Shown here: positions 11,065-22,272 of the stretch, piece by piece
Position numbering within the stretch: the stretch's first letter is position 1
Layout: each line of letters opens with the position of its first letter
NCBI RefSeq assembly: GCF_010974825.1
Contig: NZ_JAAILA010000004.1
Span: 1-64,000, forward strand
From: Aeromonas rivipollensis
Lineage (GTDB): Bacteria > Pseudomonadota > Gammaproteobacteria > Enterobacterales > Aeromonadaceae
Direction: 5' to 3'
DNA length: 64,000 nucleotides
Program-made: the position numbers and the translations under genes
Notes under the pieces: generated by a model
Databases searched by the model: none
The model's input: only the letters and a program-made list of their open reading frames with translations
What the model was told of the DNA's origin: nothing

Positions 11065-13629
11065 ATGAGGCGAGCACTCGAGTCTGTCTATCAAATCATC
11101 TCAAGCCTGTCTCATTCGAGTGGTCAGGGATATTTTGATACCTTTGTGAGTGAAATCGCCAACGCGGTCGGGGCTGACTTCGTCCTGGTTTCAGGCAAGG
11201 ATCAGGCTGGGCTCTTCTTCACTGTGCATGCCGCCTATCCCGCCTCTCTCGACATCAATTCCTACAGCTTCCCCCTCGCGGATACCCCGGGGGAGATCGC
11301 CATGCAGCAGGGAGAAGCCTGGTTCAGCGATCGTACCCGGGAGCTGTTTCCCCATGCGGCCGTGCTGGAGCGCTGCCAGGTCCGGGGCTATGCCGGCGTC
11401 GCACTGAAGAGTGCCGAGGGCGAGACCATAGGGCTGTGCAGCGTCATGTTCAAGCGGGCCACCCCCAGAATGGACAAGATCATGGGGCTGCTGCGGCTGC
11501 TGGCGCCGCTCGCCGGCCGTGAACTGGCACTGATGTATCAGCAGCAGCGTCAGTCGCTCCCCGCCCAGCCGGAATGCCCCGACTTCCTGGACACCATGAT
11601 GTCCCATGCGCCGGTCGGCATCGGCAAGCTCGATCTGAACGGCACCATCCTCTGGGTCAACCCGGCCATCGAGAAGATGCTGGGCTACAGCCAGCAGGAG
11701 CTGCTGCGGCTCACCGTCGCCGAGCTCAACCACCCCGACGACTGGCTGACCAGCATCCCTCTCTACGACGCGCTCAAGCGGGGAGAGCGCCCCGCCTTCA
11801 CCCAGGAGAAGCGCTACCTGCACCGGGATGGCTCTGTGCTCTGGGGCCGGGTGACTGTGACCCTGATCCGCAACGAGCAGATGCATCCGGACTACCTCAT
11901 GGTGGTGCTGGAGAACATAGACCCCATGAAGCGCCATGCGGAGCAGCTCAAGCTCTCCCACCGGGTCTATGACAACCTCTCCGAGGCCATACTGGTGTGC
12001 GATGCCGACAGCCGCATCATCTCGGTGAACCCGGCGTTCGAGAAGATCACCGGCTACAGCGAGGAGGAGGCCCGCGGCCAGCGCCCCAGCCTGCTCAAGT
12101 CCGGGCTGCACGATCAGACCTTCTACGCCGACATGTATCACGCCTTGGAGCGGGTGGGGATCTGGCGCGGCGAGGTGTGGAACAAGCGCAAGAACGGCAA
12201 GCTCTATCCCCAGCAGCTGATGATCAGCGCCCTGCGGGAAGGGGGCAGGATCAGCCAGTACATCGCCATCTTCAGCGATCTCTCCCAGACCAAGCTGGCG
12301 GAGCAGAAGATCGCCGCCCAGGCCAACTACGACAACCTCACCGGGCTGCCGAACCGCTGGTTGTTCGGCCGCTGCCTCGCCCGCTTCTGCGAGCGGGGGG
12401 AGCGCTTCGCCCTCATGGTGCTGGATCTCAACAACTTCAAGGCGGTCAACAACAGCATGGATCACCATGTCGGCGATGCCCTGCTGCGAGAGGTGTCGGA
12501 TCGGCTGGTGAGCCGGGTGCGCACCGAGGATCTGGTGGCCCGCATCGGCGGCGACGAGTTCGCCTTCCTGGTGCCCGGCATAGTCAACCGCCGCCAGGCC
12601 GAGGTGTTCGCCAAGCAGGTGATCGGCGGCTTCGCCCGTCCCTTCATGCTGGCGAACCAGCATCTCTATGTGACCGCGACCCTGGGCATCACCCTCTGCC
12701 CCAATGACGGGGCCGACAGCGACGAGCTGCTGCGCAACGCCGAGCAGGCGCTGTTTGTCGCCAAGCGGCAGGGGCGCTCCCTCGGTACCTACAGCGCCTC
12801 CATGCGCGAAGAGGTGAGTCAGCGCCACCAGATGCAGCAGGATCTGGCGGAGGCCATCAAGCTGGCACAGCTGACCATGGCCTATCAGCCCATCTGGGAC
12901 AACCGCAGCGGCCGGGTCGCCAAGCTGGAGGCCCTGGTGCGCTGGTATCACCCCCACTGGGGTCAGGTCTCGCCGGCGGACTTCATCCCGCTGGCGGAAG
13001 AGGCAGGGCTCATTCAGGGGTTGGGGGCTCTGGTGCTCTGGCAGTCGTGCCGGGATCTGGCCCGCCTGCAGCAGTCCGGCTTCCCGGATCTGCAGATGTC
13101 CATCAACCGCTCCACCCTGGAGTTTCAGACCATAGATCCCGAGGCGAACGAGTGGCTGCGAGTGATCCGCCACTTCGACCTGGACCCGGCGGACATCATC
13201 ATAGAGATCACCGAATCCCTGTTGATGGAGAGCAGCGATCAGCACAGGGTGCGGATCGATTCCCTGCGCGAGGCGGGCTGCAAGCTGGCCATCGACGACT
13301 TCGGCACCGGCTACTCGGCGCTGAACTACCTGCGCACCTTCCCGGTGGATCTGGTCAAGATAGACCGCTCCTTCGTGCGCCACATCCCCTTCAACGAGCA
13401 GGACAGGCTGCTGCTGGACGGCATCATCAACATAGTGCACAACCTCGGCATGCAGGTGGTGATCGAGGGGGTGGAGACCCGGGAGCAGCTCAACTTCCTG
13501 TGTCAGAAGGGTTGTGCCTTCACCCAGGGCTATCTGCTCAGCCGCCCGCTTCCCTACGACGACCTGGTGGAATACCTGACCCTCAATCGCCAGGGGATGA
13601 ACCTGGCCAATCTGACCACAGTGAGCTGA
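11065..13629 (+). CDS. GAF-PAS-PAS-GGDEF-EAL cyclic-di-GMP enzyme
   Basis: An 854-residue signalling protein without clear membrane helices, so probably cytoplasmic. An N-terminal GAF-like domain (about residues 5-155) is followed by two PAS domains (about 190-300 and 305-420, with ILWVNPAIEKMLGYS and IISVNPAFEKITGYS). Next come a diguanylate cyclase domain with intact GGDEF at residue 495 and a phosphodiesterase domain with intact EAL at residue 622, IEITES, DDFGTGYSAL and EGVET. RTED lies exactly five residues before GGDEF, which fits the inhibitory I-site. Both catalytic sites look functional, so net activity cannot be predicted. AAGGAGAG lies about 15 bases before the ATG. Confidence 0.9.
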   Translation: MRRALESVYQIISSLSHSSGQGYFDTFVSEIANAVGADFVLVSGKDQAGLFFTVHAAYPASLDINSYSFPLADTPGEIAMQQGEAWFSDRTRELFPHAAVLERCQVRGYAGVALKSAEGETIGLCSVMFKRATPRMDKIMGLLRLLAPLAGRELALMYQQQRQSLPAQPECPDFLDTMMSHAPVGIGKLDLNGTILWVNPAIEKMLGYSQQELLRLTVAELNHPDDWLTSIPLYDALKRGERPAFTQEKRYLHRDGSVLWGRVTVTLIRNEQMHPDYLMVVLENIDPMKRHAEQLKLSHRVYDNLSEAILVCDADSRIISVNPAFEKITGYSEEEARGQRPSLLKSGLHDQTFYADMYHALERVGIWRGEVWNKRKNGKLYPQQLMISALREGGRISQYIAIFSDLSQTKLAEQKIAAQANYDNLTGLPNRWLFGRCLARFCERGERFALMVLDLNNFKAVNNSMDHHVGDALLREVSDRLVSRVRTEDLVARIGGDEFAFLVPGIVNRRQAEVFAKQVIGGFARPFMLANQHLYVTATLGITLCPNDGADSDELLRNAEQALFVAKRQGRSLGTYSASMREEVSQRHQMQQDLAEAIKLAQLTMAYQPIWDNRSGRVAKLEALVRWYHPHWGQVSPADFIPLAEEAGLIQGLGALVLWQSCRDLARLQQSGFPDLQMSINRSTLEFQTIDPEANEWLRVIRHFDLDPADIIIEITESLLMESSDQHRVRIDSLREAGCKLAIDDFGTGYSALNYLRTFPVDLVKIDRSFVRHIPFNEQDRLLLDGIINIVHNLGMQVVIEGVETREQLNFLCQKGCAFTQGYLLSRPLPYDDLVEYLTLNRQGMNLANLTTVS

Positions 13630-13680
13630 TCCCCCGCTTCTGCTATCATGCCCGCTTCCGTGCCGCCATGAGTCTTCGTT

Positions 13681-14442
13681 ATGCCCCATATCCAGGTTTT
13701 CAGTGAAGTGCCCGCCCGCGATGGCGAGCTGGACGCCCTGCGACTGCGTCTGGCCGAGGTGGAGTTTCCCGCCCCTTTTGCGCTGGTGCTGACTGACACC
13801 AGGCTGGAGCTGCGCAAGCTGGACGAGCCCAAGCTGGGTGCCGTCTATGTGGACTTCGTGGATGGGGCCGTGGCCCACAGGCGCAAGTTCGGTGGTGGCC
13901 GCGGCCAGTCCATCGCCAAGGCGGTGGGGCTGAAGTCCGGGGCCATGCCGACAGTGGTGGATGCCACCGCCGGGCTCGGCCGTGACGCCTTCGTGCTGGC
14001 CTCCCTCGGCTGCAAGGTGACCCTGATAGAGCGCAGCCCCGTGGTGGCGGCCCTGTTGCAGGACGGGCTGGCACGGGCGGCGCAGGATCCCGAGATTGGC
14101 CCTTGGGTCAGCGAGCGCATGCATCTCTTGCAGGGGCCTGCGGTGGACAACCTGCTGGCGTTGAGCGAGCGGCCTGAGGTCATCTATCTCGATCCCATGT
14201 TCCCCCACAAGCAGAAGTCGGCGCTGGTGAAAAAAGAGATGCGGGTGTTCCAGTCCCTGGTGGGGCCGGATCTCGATGCGGATGCCCTGCTGCCTGCCGC
14301 GCTCAAGATGGCGAACAAGCGGGTGGTGGTAAAGCGCCCAGCCTATGCGGGCTGGCTCAATGAACATAAACCCAGCATGGCCATAGAGACCAAGGGTAAC
14401 CGCTTCGATGTCTACGTGATGGCGGCACTGGTGGCAGGTTAA
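13681..14442 (+). CDS. rsmJ: 16S rRNA (guanine-1516-N2)-methyltransferase
   Basis: SAM-dependent methyltransferase that modifies G1516 of 16S rRNA (formerly YhiQ). It has 253 residues. The RsmJ-specific segment [17 protein letters not shown] precedes the SAM motif [19 protein letters not shown]. The acidic post-I strand VTLIERSP and catalytic-loop signature [19 protein letters not shown] follow. Association with prlC matches enterics, although here it is separated by the GGDEF-EAL gene, 51 bases upstream. Confidence 0.95.
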   Translation: MPHIQVFSEVPARDGELDALRLRLAEVEFPAPFALVLTDTRLELRKLDEPKLGAVYVDFVDGAVAHRRKFGGGRGQSIAKAVGLKSGAMPTVVDATAGLGRDAFVLASLGCKVTLIERSPVVAALLQDGLARAAQDPEIGPWVSERMHLLQGPAVDNLLALSERPEVIYLDPMFPHKQKSALVKKEMRVFQSLVGPDLDADALLPAALKMANKRVVVKRPAYAGWLNEHKPSMAIETKGNRFDVYVMAALVAG

Positions 14443-14465
14443 CGGCCGGTGTGAGTCGCGGATGC

Positions 14466-14502
14466 AAAAAAGGAGGGCCAACATATGTTGGCCCTCCTTT
14501 TT
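14466..14502. terminator. bidirectional terminator between rsmJ and rof
   Basis: Near-perfect palindrome AAAAAGGAGGGCCAACATA / TGTTGGCCCTCCTTTTT, with A and T runs on its two sides, between the convergent rsmJ (plus) and rof (minus). It can serve both. Confidence 0.85.
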
Positions 14503-14511
14503 GCTTTGGGA

Positions 14512-14766
14512 TCAGCGGGCGGGTGCGAAGCGGATATGCCGCGCCTCCCCCTGCCAGACGAGATCCAGGGTCGCGAGATCGGTGAGGCTGAGGCGCTCGC
14601 CGCTCTCCAGCAGCAGATACTCGACGCCGTCGCTGGCCGCTATGGTACGGATCAGGTCAGCCCACTGGCGACCGTCGCGGCTGGCCAGGGTCACCGGCAG
14701 TTGCCAGCGGGCGGCAATTTCGAGCCAGTCGTAGAGGTCACAGCTGATGGGTTGGTAATCCGGCAT
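14512..14766 (-). CDS. rof: Rof, Rho-binding antiterminator
   Basis: An 84-residue protein of the Rof/YaeO family, which binds Rho hexamers and inhibits Rho-dependent termination. The N-terminal signature YQPISCDLYDWLE aligns by eye with the E. coli YQPINCDDYDNLE, and a small Sm-like beta fold (LPVTLASRDG, VEYLLLESGE) follows. It lies immediately downstream of gppA-rhlB on the same strand and about 3.5 kb from rho itself. In E. coli, by contrast, rof is far from rho. Confidence 0.85.
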   Translation of the reverse strand: MPDYQPISCDLYDWLEIAARWQLPVTLASRDGRQWADLIRTIAASDGVEYLLLESGERLSLTDLATLDLVWQGEARHIRFAPAR

Positions 14767-14796
14767 GATCGACTCCCAGACTGGCAGGTGATGAGG

Positions 14797-16287
14797 TCAG
14801 GCTTCCTGTACGCGGGTGGGCCAGCCCATCTTCTGCTGGCGCTCCACCTCGAGCCGCAGCTCGCTGGCGCGCAGGTAGTGTTCGTCCATCCACCCCTTGG
14901 GCAGGGTCAGGGTCAGCGACTCCTCCTCGGCCTGCAGGGTGAAGCTGGGCACCGTGCCCTGGGTGCGGCGCATGCAGAGGATCAGCGCGATGCGCAGGAT
15001 GCGGGCCAGCCGGATCGCCTGGCGACCGGTGACGGCGCCCTGCTTCTCCAGGGTGTCCAGCTTGAATTCGTCCCGCTGGTTGAACAGCAGGGCCGACAAC
15101 AGCTTCTTCTGCGCCGGGGTGAAGCCCGGCATGTCGATGTTGTCGATGATGTAGGCGGCGTGTTGCGGCGCCTTCTTGTACTCGATGCAGAGACCGATCT
15201 CGTGCAGCAGGGCCGCATAACGCAGGATGGGGCGGCCGTAACGCTTGGAGAGTCGCCAGGCCGGTTGCAGCTGGTTGAAGGCCTCGACGGCGGTGTCGCG
15301 CACCCGCTCGGCGTGCTCTTTATCCAGCTGATAGCGGCTGATCAGGCTGTCGGCGGTTCTGTCCCTGGCATCACAGTCGTGATTGTTGCCGAGCAGGCCG
15401 TAGATCAGGCCTTCCCGCAGGGCGCCACCCGCCAGCGTCATGCTCTCTATGTTCAGGGTTTCGAAGATGGCGATCAGGATGGCGAGGCCGGAGGGGAACA
15501 CGGTCAGCCGCTCGGCGGCCAGCCCTTCCAGCTGCAGCCGATCCAGCCTGCCGCAGGCGATGGCCTGACCCATCAGCTCCTGCAGCTTGGGCAGGGTGAC
15601 CCGCTCGCTCTTCCCTTGCGCCAGCATGATCTCCTGCAGCGCCTGGACAGTGCCGGAGGCGCCGACGCAGGTGCGCCAGCCGAGAGCGCGGTAATCTTCC
15701 GCCACCTTCTCCAGTACCGTCTTGGCGGCGGCAATCGCCTGCTGGAAACGGGCCTCGGAGAGCTCGCCGTCACCGAAGTGATTGTTGAGCCAGGTGACGC
15801 AGCCCATGTGCAGGCTGTTGAGCAGTTTGGCTTCGCTGTGTTCGCCTATCACCAGCTCTGTGCTGGCGCCGCCGATGTCGATCACCAGGCGGTTGCCTTC
15901 CCCGGCGGAGGTCCAGGAGACCCCCTCGTAGATGGTCTTGGCCTCTTCCTCGCCCGAGATGATCTCGATGCTGTGGTTGAGCACCCGTTCCGCTTCGCTC
16001 AGGAACTCGTCGACGTTGGTGGCGAGGCGCAAGGTGGCGGTCCCCACCACCCGGATGTTGTCGGACGGAATGTCCTGCAACTGCTCGGAGAACAGGCGCA
16101 GGCAGTCCCAGCCCCGCTCCATGGCGGCACGGCTGAGACGAAACTCCGGATCGAGACCGGCGGCGAGGCGAACCTTGCGCTTGACCTTGGTGACGGTGCG
16201 CAGGGCACCGGCGACCTCGCGCACCACCAGCATATGAAAGCTGTTGGAGCCGAGGTCGATGGCGGCATAGAGCGGCGAGTTGTGCAA
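14797..16287 (-). CDS. gppA: guanosine-5'-triphosphate,3'-diphosphate pyrophosphatase
   Basis: Converts pppGpp to ppGpp in the stringent response and has exopolyphosphatase-like activity. It has actin-fold phosphate loops in AAIDLGSNSFHMLVV (start) and VIDIGGASTELVIG, the exopolyphosphatase signature CVGASGTVQALQEIM, and a C-terminal HD-like helical domain (LLHEIGL, PGFTPAQKKLLSALL). I prefer the TTG at 16287: AAGGGA lies 9 bases upstream and the 496-residue product begins close to the E. coli one (494). The frame is open to 16347, but that would overlap rhlB. It follows rhlB by 13 bases, as in E. coli. Confidence 0.92.
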   Translation of the reverse strand: MHNSPLYAAIDLGSNSFHMLVVREVAGALRTVTKVKRKVRLAAGLDPEFRLSRAAMERGWDCLRLFSEQLQDIPSDNIRVVGTATLRLATNVDEFLSEAERVLNHSIEIISGEEEAKTIYEGVSWTSAGEGNRLVIDIGGASTELVIGEHSEAKLLNSLHMGCVTWLNNHFGDGELSEARFQQAIAAAKTVLEKVAEDYRALGWRTCVGASGTVQALQEIMLAQGKSERVTLPKLQELMGQAIACGRLDRLQLEGLAAERLTVFPSGLAILIAIFETLNIESMTLAGGALREGLIYGLLGNNHDCDARDRTADSLISRYQLDKEHAERVRDTAVEAFNQLQPAWRLSKRYGRPILRYAALLHEIGLCIEYKKAPQHAAYIIDNIDMPGFTPAQKKLLSALLFNQRDEFKLDTLEKQGAVTGRQAIRLARILRIALILCMRRTQGTVPSFTLQAEEESLTLTLPKGWMDEHYLRASELRLEVERQQKMGWPTRVQEA

Positions 16288-16300
16288 CTGGGCCAGTCCC

Positions 16301-17590
16301 TTAGTTCTTGCGTGGCGGACGGCGGCGGTTGTTGCTGTTGCCACCACCCTGGCGATCCCGCATGTTGCGGTTCACCGGCTGACGGTTGCGGAACACCCGT
16401 TTCGGGGCGGTCACATCATCCAGCAGGGAGTCGCGATCGTACTTGCTGACCGGGATGGCGTGATGGATGTACTCCTCGATGGCCGGCAGGTTGAAGGCAT
16501 AGTCTTCACAGGCCAGGCTGATGGAGTGACCGCTCTTGCCGGCACGACCGGTACGACCGATACGGTGTACATAGTCTTCGGCATCGTCGGGCAGGTCGTA
16601 GTTGAAGACGTGGGTCACGTCGGGGATGTGCAGACCACGGGCGGCCACGTCGGTGGCGACCAGGATGTCCAGGGTGCCCTTGGTGAAGTCTTCCAGGATC
16701 TTCATCCGCTTCTTCTGCGGCACGTCACCGGTCAGCAGGCCGACGCGGTGGCCGTCATTCTCCAGCCACGCATGCACGTCTTCGCAGACATGCTTGGTGT
16801 TGGCGAAGACGATGGCCTTTTCCGGCCACTCCTCTTCCATCAGGGAGAGCAACAGCAGCATCTTGTCTTCGTTGGAGGGGTAGAACAGCTCCTCCTTGAT
16901 CCGCACGCCGGTCATCTGTTCCGGCTCTATCTGCACGTGTTCCGGGTGGTTCATGTGCTCGTAGGCCAGCTCCTGCACCCGCAGGGAGAGGGTGGCGGAG
17001 AACAGCATGCTCAGACGCTCGGTGGCGGGGGGCATGCGGCGGAACAGGAAGCGGATGTCCTTGATGAAGCCGAGATCGAACATGCGATCCGCTTCATCCA
17101 GCACCACGACCTGGATGTTGCCCAGATCGATCACCTTGGACTTGAAGTAGTCGATGATGCGGCCGGTGGTTCCGATCAGGATGTCGACACCCTGTTCCAG
17201 CACGGCCAGCTGCTTGTCATAGCCTTCGCCACCATAGGCGAGACCGAGCTTGAGCCCGGTGGAGGCAGACATGCCTTCTGCATCGTTGTAGATCTGGACC
17301 GCCAGCTCCCGGGTCGGGGCCATGATGATGGCGCGGGGCTGGTTGACGAGGCGCGGCCTGGTCAGGGGATGGGTCAATAAATAGTTGAAGGTCGCGGCCA
17401 GGAAGGCAAGGGTCTTGCCAGTCCCCGTCTGGGCCTGACCGGCGAGGTCATGGCCTTCTACCAGCAGCGGCAGAGACAGTGCCTGGATGGGCGTACAATA
17501 GTGAAATCCCTTTGATTCCAGACCAGCCAGAACTTCGGGTTCGAGGCCCATTTGGGCGAATTTTTCGGTCGTTAGATGTGTTTTGCTCAT
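16301..17590 (-). CDS. rhlB: ATP-dependent RNA helicase RhlB
   Basis: DEAD-box RNA helicase of the RNA degradosome, which unwinds structured mRNA for RNase E and PNPase. It has 429 residues (E. coli 421). Visible motifs are the Q motif near [14 protein letters not shown], Walker [13 protein letters not shown] in [13 protein letters not shown] in LFSATLS and HRIGRTGR. The C-terminal tail is Arg/Asn rich ([20 protein letters not shown]), as expected for RNA contacts. It is divergent from trxA across a 113-base gap, the conserved enteric arrangement. Confidence 0.97.
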   Translation of the reverse strand: MSKTHLTTEKFAQMGLEPEVLAGLESKGFHYCTPIQALSLPLLVEGHDLAGQAQTGTGKTLAFLAATFNYLLTHPLTRPRLVNQPRAIIMAPTRELAVQIYNDAEGMSASTGLKLGLAYGGEGYDKQLAVLEQGVDILIGTTGRIIDYFKSKVIDLGNIQVVVLDEADRMFDLGFIKDIRFLFRRMPPATERLSMLFSATLSLRVQELAYEHMNHPEHVQIEPEQMTGVRIKEELFYPSNEDKMLLLLSLMEEEWPEKAIVFANTKHVCEDVHAWLENDGHRVGLLTGDVPQKKRMKILEDFTKGTLDILVATDVAARGLHIPDVTHVFNYDLPDDAEDYVHRIGRTGRAGKSGHSISLACEDYAFNLPAIEEYIHHAIPVSKYDRDSLLDDVTAPKRVFRNRQPVNRNMRDRQGGGNSNNRRRPPRKN

Positions 17591-17703
17591 GGCGGTAGGT
17601 TATCAGGTTAGGCTTGCAATAATAAACAGGATCATTTCAAATAGGGCAACTATTGCCTTTGTTGAACCATCAATAAAGCCTTAATTACTGACTGGAGTTG
17701 GAG

Positions 17704-18030
17704 ATGAGTGACAAGATTGTTCAGCTGAGCGATGCCAGCTTCGAGGCCGATGTAATCAAAGCCGACAGCCCCGTTCTGGTCGATTTCTGGGCTGAATGGT
17801 GCGGTCCGTGCAAGATGATTGCCCCGATCCTGAACGAAGTCGCCCAAGAATATGCCGGTCGCGTGACAGTGGCGAAATTGAACATCGATCATAACGCCGA
17901 CACTCCGCCCAAGTATGGCATTCGCGGTATCCCGACCCTCTTGCTGTTCAAGAATGGCGAAGTGGCAGCGACCAAGGTCGGCGCCCTGTCCAAGACTCAG
18001 CTGAAAGAGTTCCTGGACGGTAACCTGTAA
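17704..18030 (+). CDS. trxA: thioredoxin 1
   Basis: A 108-residue thiol-disulfide oxidoreductase that supplies electrons to ribonucleotide reductase, PAPS reductase and methionine sulfoxide reductase. The active site WCGPC is at about residues 32-36, and the cis-proline loop is [12 protein letters not shown] 17704 gives the same N-terminus (MSDKI) as E. coli. An in-frame TTG two codons earlier is less likely. It is followed by a terminator and then rho. Confidence 0.98.
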   Translation: MSDKIVQLSDASFEADVIKADSPVLVDFWAEWCGPCKMIAPILNEVAQEYAGRVTVAKLNIDHNADTPPKYGIRGIPTLLLFKNGEVAATKVGALSKTQLKEFLDGNL

Positions 18031-18038
18031 TAATCAAG

Positions 18039-18067
18039 AAGGAGCGCATTGCAATAATGCGCTCCTT
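18039..18067 (+). terminator. terminator after trxA
   Basis: Stem AAGGAGCGCATT / AATGCGCTCCTT with a 5-base loop, followed by GTGTTTTAT. It separates trxA from rho. Confidence 0.85.
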
Positions 18068-18236
18068 GTGTTTTATCACCTAGACGCTCATCCCGATTGG
18101 TGCTAGTTTATCGCTCGTTTGCTAACCTTTTTGCCTGACTCCTTGCTTAACAGCAGCCTGGCAAGTCAAATCCGATCAGCATCAATCCAGCAGACTGTCT
18201 CCTCATTTCAATCCTTGCTTACAGACTTTCACCACT

Positions 18237-19502
<1,266 letters not shown>

Positions 19503-19521
19503 CTGCATCTTGGAATGACAG

Positions 19522-19550
19522 AACCGCGGCCCAGGTCGCGGTTTTTGTTT
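19522..19550 (+). terminator. terminator after rho
   Basis: Stem AACCGCG / CGCGGTT with an 8-base loop, followed by TTTTGTTT. It starts about 20 bases after the rho stop. Confidence 0.8.
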
Positions 19551-19610
19551 ATCTATTTCACGGCTGGCTTAGTAGTATGTGAGCCTCGATGTCACAAGGA
19601 CAGGGACGTC

Positions 19611-20615
19611 ATGAAGCTGGTATTTCTCATAGGGCTCTGCTGGATGCTGGCCGCCCCGGTGCAGGCCGATTCGTTCCCGCCGCAGCGGGCGCCGCTGGTG
19701 GCTGACGAGGGGTTGCAAGGTCACAGTGAATATCTGAACGGCCGGCTGGCCCTCGGCCAGTTTGACGCCATGGATGCCCTGCTGGAGAGTCTGGCGGTGG
19801 GGCAGCGGGAGTATTTGCTGCATCAGCTGCTGAGCGGGCTCAAGTCATCGGATGCCCCCAGCCCCGATCTGCTGGCCTGGGTGCGCAAGCAAGCCGCCAA
19901 GGCGCCGCAATGGCTGGTGGAGGGGGAGGTGGACGGCTTCCTGGTCCAGCTGCCCGCCTATGATTTTGCCGCCGAGGCCCGGCTGGTGCTCAACCACTGG
20001 CAGCAGCTGGCCTGGCAGGACAACTACCGCCAACTGCTGGAGCAGAACCGCTTCGACTACAAGCAGGTCTACTACAGCCGCAACCCTGAGCTGGCCCGGC
20101 AGCAACAGGCGCTGCTGAGTGTGCTCGATGAGCAGCCCACCCCGGTGCTGCGGCGCGAGGCCGACCGGCTCGCCTCCCTCAACCTCTTCCTGCCCGACAA
20201 CCAGTTGCTGCTGCACCTCATCGAGCGGACCGGCGATACCGCGCTCTACCTGAAGCTGTGGCGTCAGCCTGTTGATCACGACAGCCTGACGGCCCTGCAC
20301 TCCATTCCTCGCTTCCATACCGGCCAGGAGGCGAGCGATCTGCTGATCGCCGCCAGTCGCAACGGGCGGCTGATGATCCCCGCCCTGCAGCAGCTCAGCC
20401 GGCTCTCGCCGCTGCCGGACGGTGCCCAGCAATACCTGCTGGCGGAGCTCGGCAAGCACCAGTATGGCGGCCTGGTGGCCGGTCTCTTGCTGCAGATGGA
20501 CGAGCCCAGGCTGCTGGGCCAGCTGGCGGACAGACTCACCCGGCAGGAGCGACGTCACGCCTCGTCCGTCATGCTGCCCGATACGGGTACACCGGATGCG
20601 CGGCCAGGGTTATAA
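19611..20615 (+). CDS. secreted protein of unknown function
   Basis: A 334-residue protein with a clear Sec signal peptide (MKLVFLIGLCWMLAAPVQA, cleavage expected before DS) and no lipobox, so probably periplasmic. The rest is rich in Leu, Gln and Arg and reads as mostly alpha-helical repeats of short helices, for example MDALLESLAVGQREYLLHQLL. I do not recognise a family. ATG 19611 was chosen because it starts the signal peptide and ACAAGGACAGG lies just upstream. It sits between the rho terminator and ubiD, 33 bases before ubiD, so the two may be co-transcribed. Confidence 0.75.
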   Translation: MKLVFLIGLCWMLAAPVQADSFPPQRAPLVADEGLQGHSEYLNGRLALGQFDAMDALLESLAVGQREYLLHQLLSGLKSSDAPSPDLLAWVRKQAAKAPQWLVEGEVDGFLVQLPAYDFAAEARLVLNHWQQLAWQDNYRQLLEQNRFDYKQVYYSRNPELARQQQALLSVLDEQPTPVLRREADRLASLNLFLPDNQLLLHLIERTGDTALYLKLWRQPVDHDSLTALHSIPRFHTGQEASDLLIAASRNGRLMIPALQQLSRLSPLPDGAQQYLLAELGKHQYGGLVAGLLLQMDEPRLLGQLADRLTRQERRHASSVMLPDTGTPDARPGL

Positions 20616-20648
20616 TGCGGAACCTCCTGACCCCGCTAGGGTACCTGC

Positions 20649-22118
20649 ATGAAATACAAGGACTTGCGTGATTTCATCGCGCAGCTGGAACAAACCGGAC
20701 AGCTCAAGCGCATCACTCGCGAGATAGACCCCTATCTGGAGATGACCGAGATCAGCGACCGCACCCTGCGTGCGGGCGGCCCGGCCCTGCTGTTCGAGAA
20801 TCCCAAAGGCTACTCCATGCCGGTGTTGACCAACCTGTTCGGCACCCCGGATCGGGTCGCCATGGGCATGGGCCAGCCCAACGTCGGTGCCCTGCGCCAG
20901 GTCGGTGTCTGGCTCTCCTATCTCAAGGAGCCCGAGCCGCCCCGTGGTCTCAAGGAGCTGATGGAGAAGCTGCCCATCTTCAAGCAGGTGCTCAACATGC
21001 CGACCAAGCGGCTCTCCTCCGCCCCCTGTCAGCAGGTGGTGCTGGAGGGGGACGCGGTGGATCTGGACCAGATCCCCATCCAGCACTGCTGGCCCGGCGA
21101 TGTGGCGCCCCTGGTAACCTGGGGGCTGACCATCACCCGCGGCCCCTACAAGAAGCGCCAGAACCTCGGCATCTACCGTCAGCAGAAGATCGGCAAGAAC
21201 AAGCTCATCATGCGCTGGCTGGATCACCGCGGTGGCGCCATCGATTTTCGCGAGTGGCAGGAGGCCCACCCGGGTGAGCGTTTCCCGGTGGCGGTGGCGC
21301 TCGGCGCCGATCCTGCGACCATACTCGGCGCTGTGACGCCGGTGCCGGACAGCCTCTCCGAGTACGCCTTCGCCGGCCTGCTGCGGGGCAGCCGCACCGA
21401 GGTGGTGAAGGCCCTGAGCTGCGATCTCGAGGTGCCCGCCAGCGCCGAAATCGTGCTGGAAGGCTATCTGGAGCCGGGGGAGATGGCGCCCGAGGGTCCC
21501 TACGGGGATCACACCGGCTACTACAACGAGGTGGACGAGTTCCCTGTTTTCACCATCACCCACATGACAATGCGCCGCGATGCCATCTATCACAGCACCT
21601 ACACCGGCCGTCCGCCCGATGAGCCGGCGGTGCTCGGGGTGGCGTTGAACGAGGTGTTCGTGCCGCTGCTGCAGAAGCAGTTCCCCGAAATCGTGGACTT
21701 CTACCTGCCGCCAGAAGGCTGCTCCTACCGGATGGCGGTGGTGACCATCAAGAAGCGTTACCCCGGCCATGCCAAGCGGGTGATGCTGGGGGTCTGGTCC
21801 TTCCTGCGCCAGTTCATGTACACCAAGTTCGTGATCGTCTGCGACGACGACATCAACGCCCGGGACTGGAAGGACGTGATCTGGGCCATCACCACCCGGA
21901 TGGACCCGGCGCGGGACACCACCTTGATCGAACACACGCCCATCGACTATCTCGACTTCGCCTCGCCGGTCTCGGGGCTCGGCTCCAAGATGGGGCTGGA
22001 TGCCACCAACAAGTGGCCGGGGGAGAGCAACCGGGAGTGGGGTCAGCCCATAGTCCAGGACGAGGCGGTGAAGCAGAAGATCGACGGGATCTGGGACGAG
22101 TTGAAGATCCTCGACTGA
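20649..22118 (+). CDS. ubiD: 4-hydroxy-3-polyprenylbenzoate decarboxylase
   Basis: Prenylated-FMN-dependent decarboxylase that converts polyprenyl-4-hydroxybenzoate to polyprenylphenol in aerobic ubiquinone synthesis. The 489 residues match the family. It opens with [22 protein letters not shown]. The family segments [28 protein letters not shown] and [11 protein letters not shown] are present. It is followed by fre, as in E. coli, after a gap of 154 bases. Confidence 0.96.
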   Translation: MKYKDLRDFIAQLEQTGQLKRITREIDPYLEMTEISDRTLRAGGPALLFENPKGYSMPVLTNLFGTPDRVAMGMGQPNVGALRQVGVWLSYLKEPEPPRGLKELMEKLPIFKQVLNMPTKRLSSAPCQQVVLEGDAVDLDQIPIQHCWPGDVAPLVTWGLTITRGPYKKRQNLGIYRQQKIGKNKLIMRWLDHRGGAIDFREWQEAHPGERFPVAVALGADPATILGAVTPVPDSLSEYAFAGLLRGSRTEVVKALSCDLEVPASAEIVLEGYLEPGEMAPEGPYGDHTGYYNEVDEFPVFTITHMTMRRDAIYHSTYTGRPPDEPAVLGVALNEVFVPLLQKQFPEIVDFYLPPEGCSYRMAVVTIKKRYPGHAKRVMLGVWSFLRQFMYTKFVIVCDDDINARDWKDVIWAITTRMDPARDTTLIEHTPIDYLDFASPVSGLGSKMGLDATNKWPGESNREWGQPIVQDEAVKQKIDGIWDELKILD

Positions 22119-22272
22119 GCGACCCGCCCGGGCTGGCGGCCATGTCGACGCAAAAGTGCGGTATTGCCGTGCCGAATTGGGTATGCTCGACTGACTTGAC
22201 CACAAGCTGGTCGCCAGAAAACAGTGAAACCATGAGCGAAGCGGGCCGGGCAGGCCCCTCACAAGGACAAGA

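Noticed and set aside
11191-14484. Very long minus-strand open frame (over 1000 codons) opposite the GGDEF-EAL and rsmJ genes
   Set aside because: It spans the antisense of two well-recognised genes and has the His/Gln/Leu/Gly-rich composition of a shadow frame in GC-rich DNA.
14485-16449. Long plus-strand open frame opposite rof, gppA and part of rhlB
   Set aside because: Antisense shadow of conserved genes. It shows no recognisable domain.
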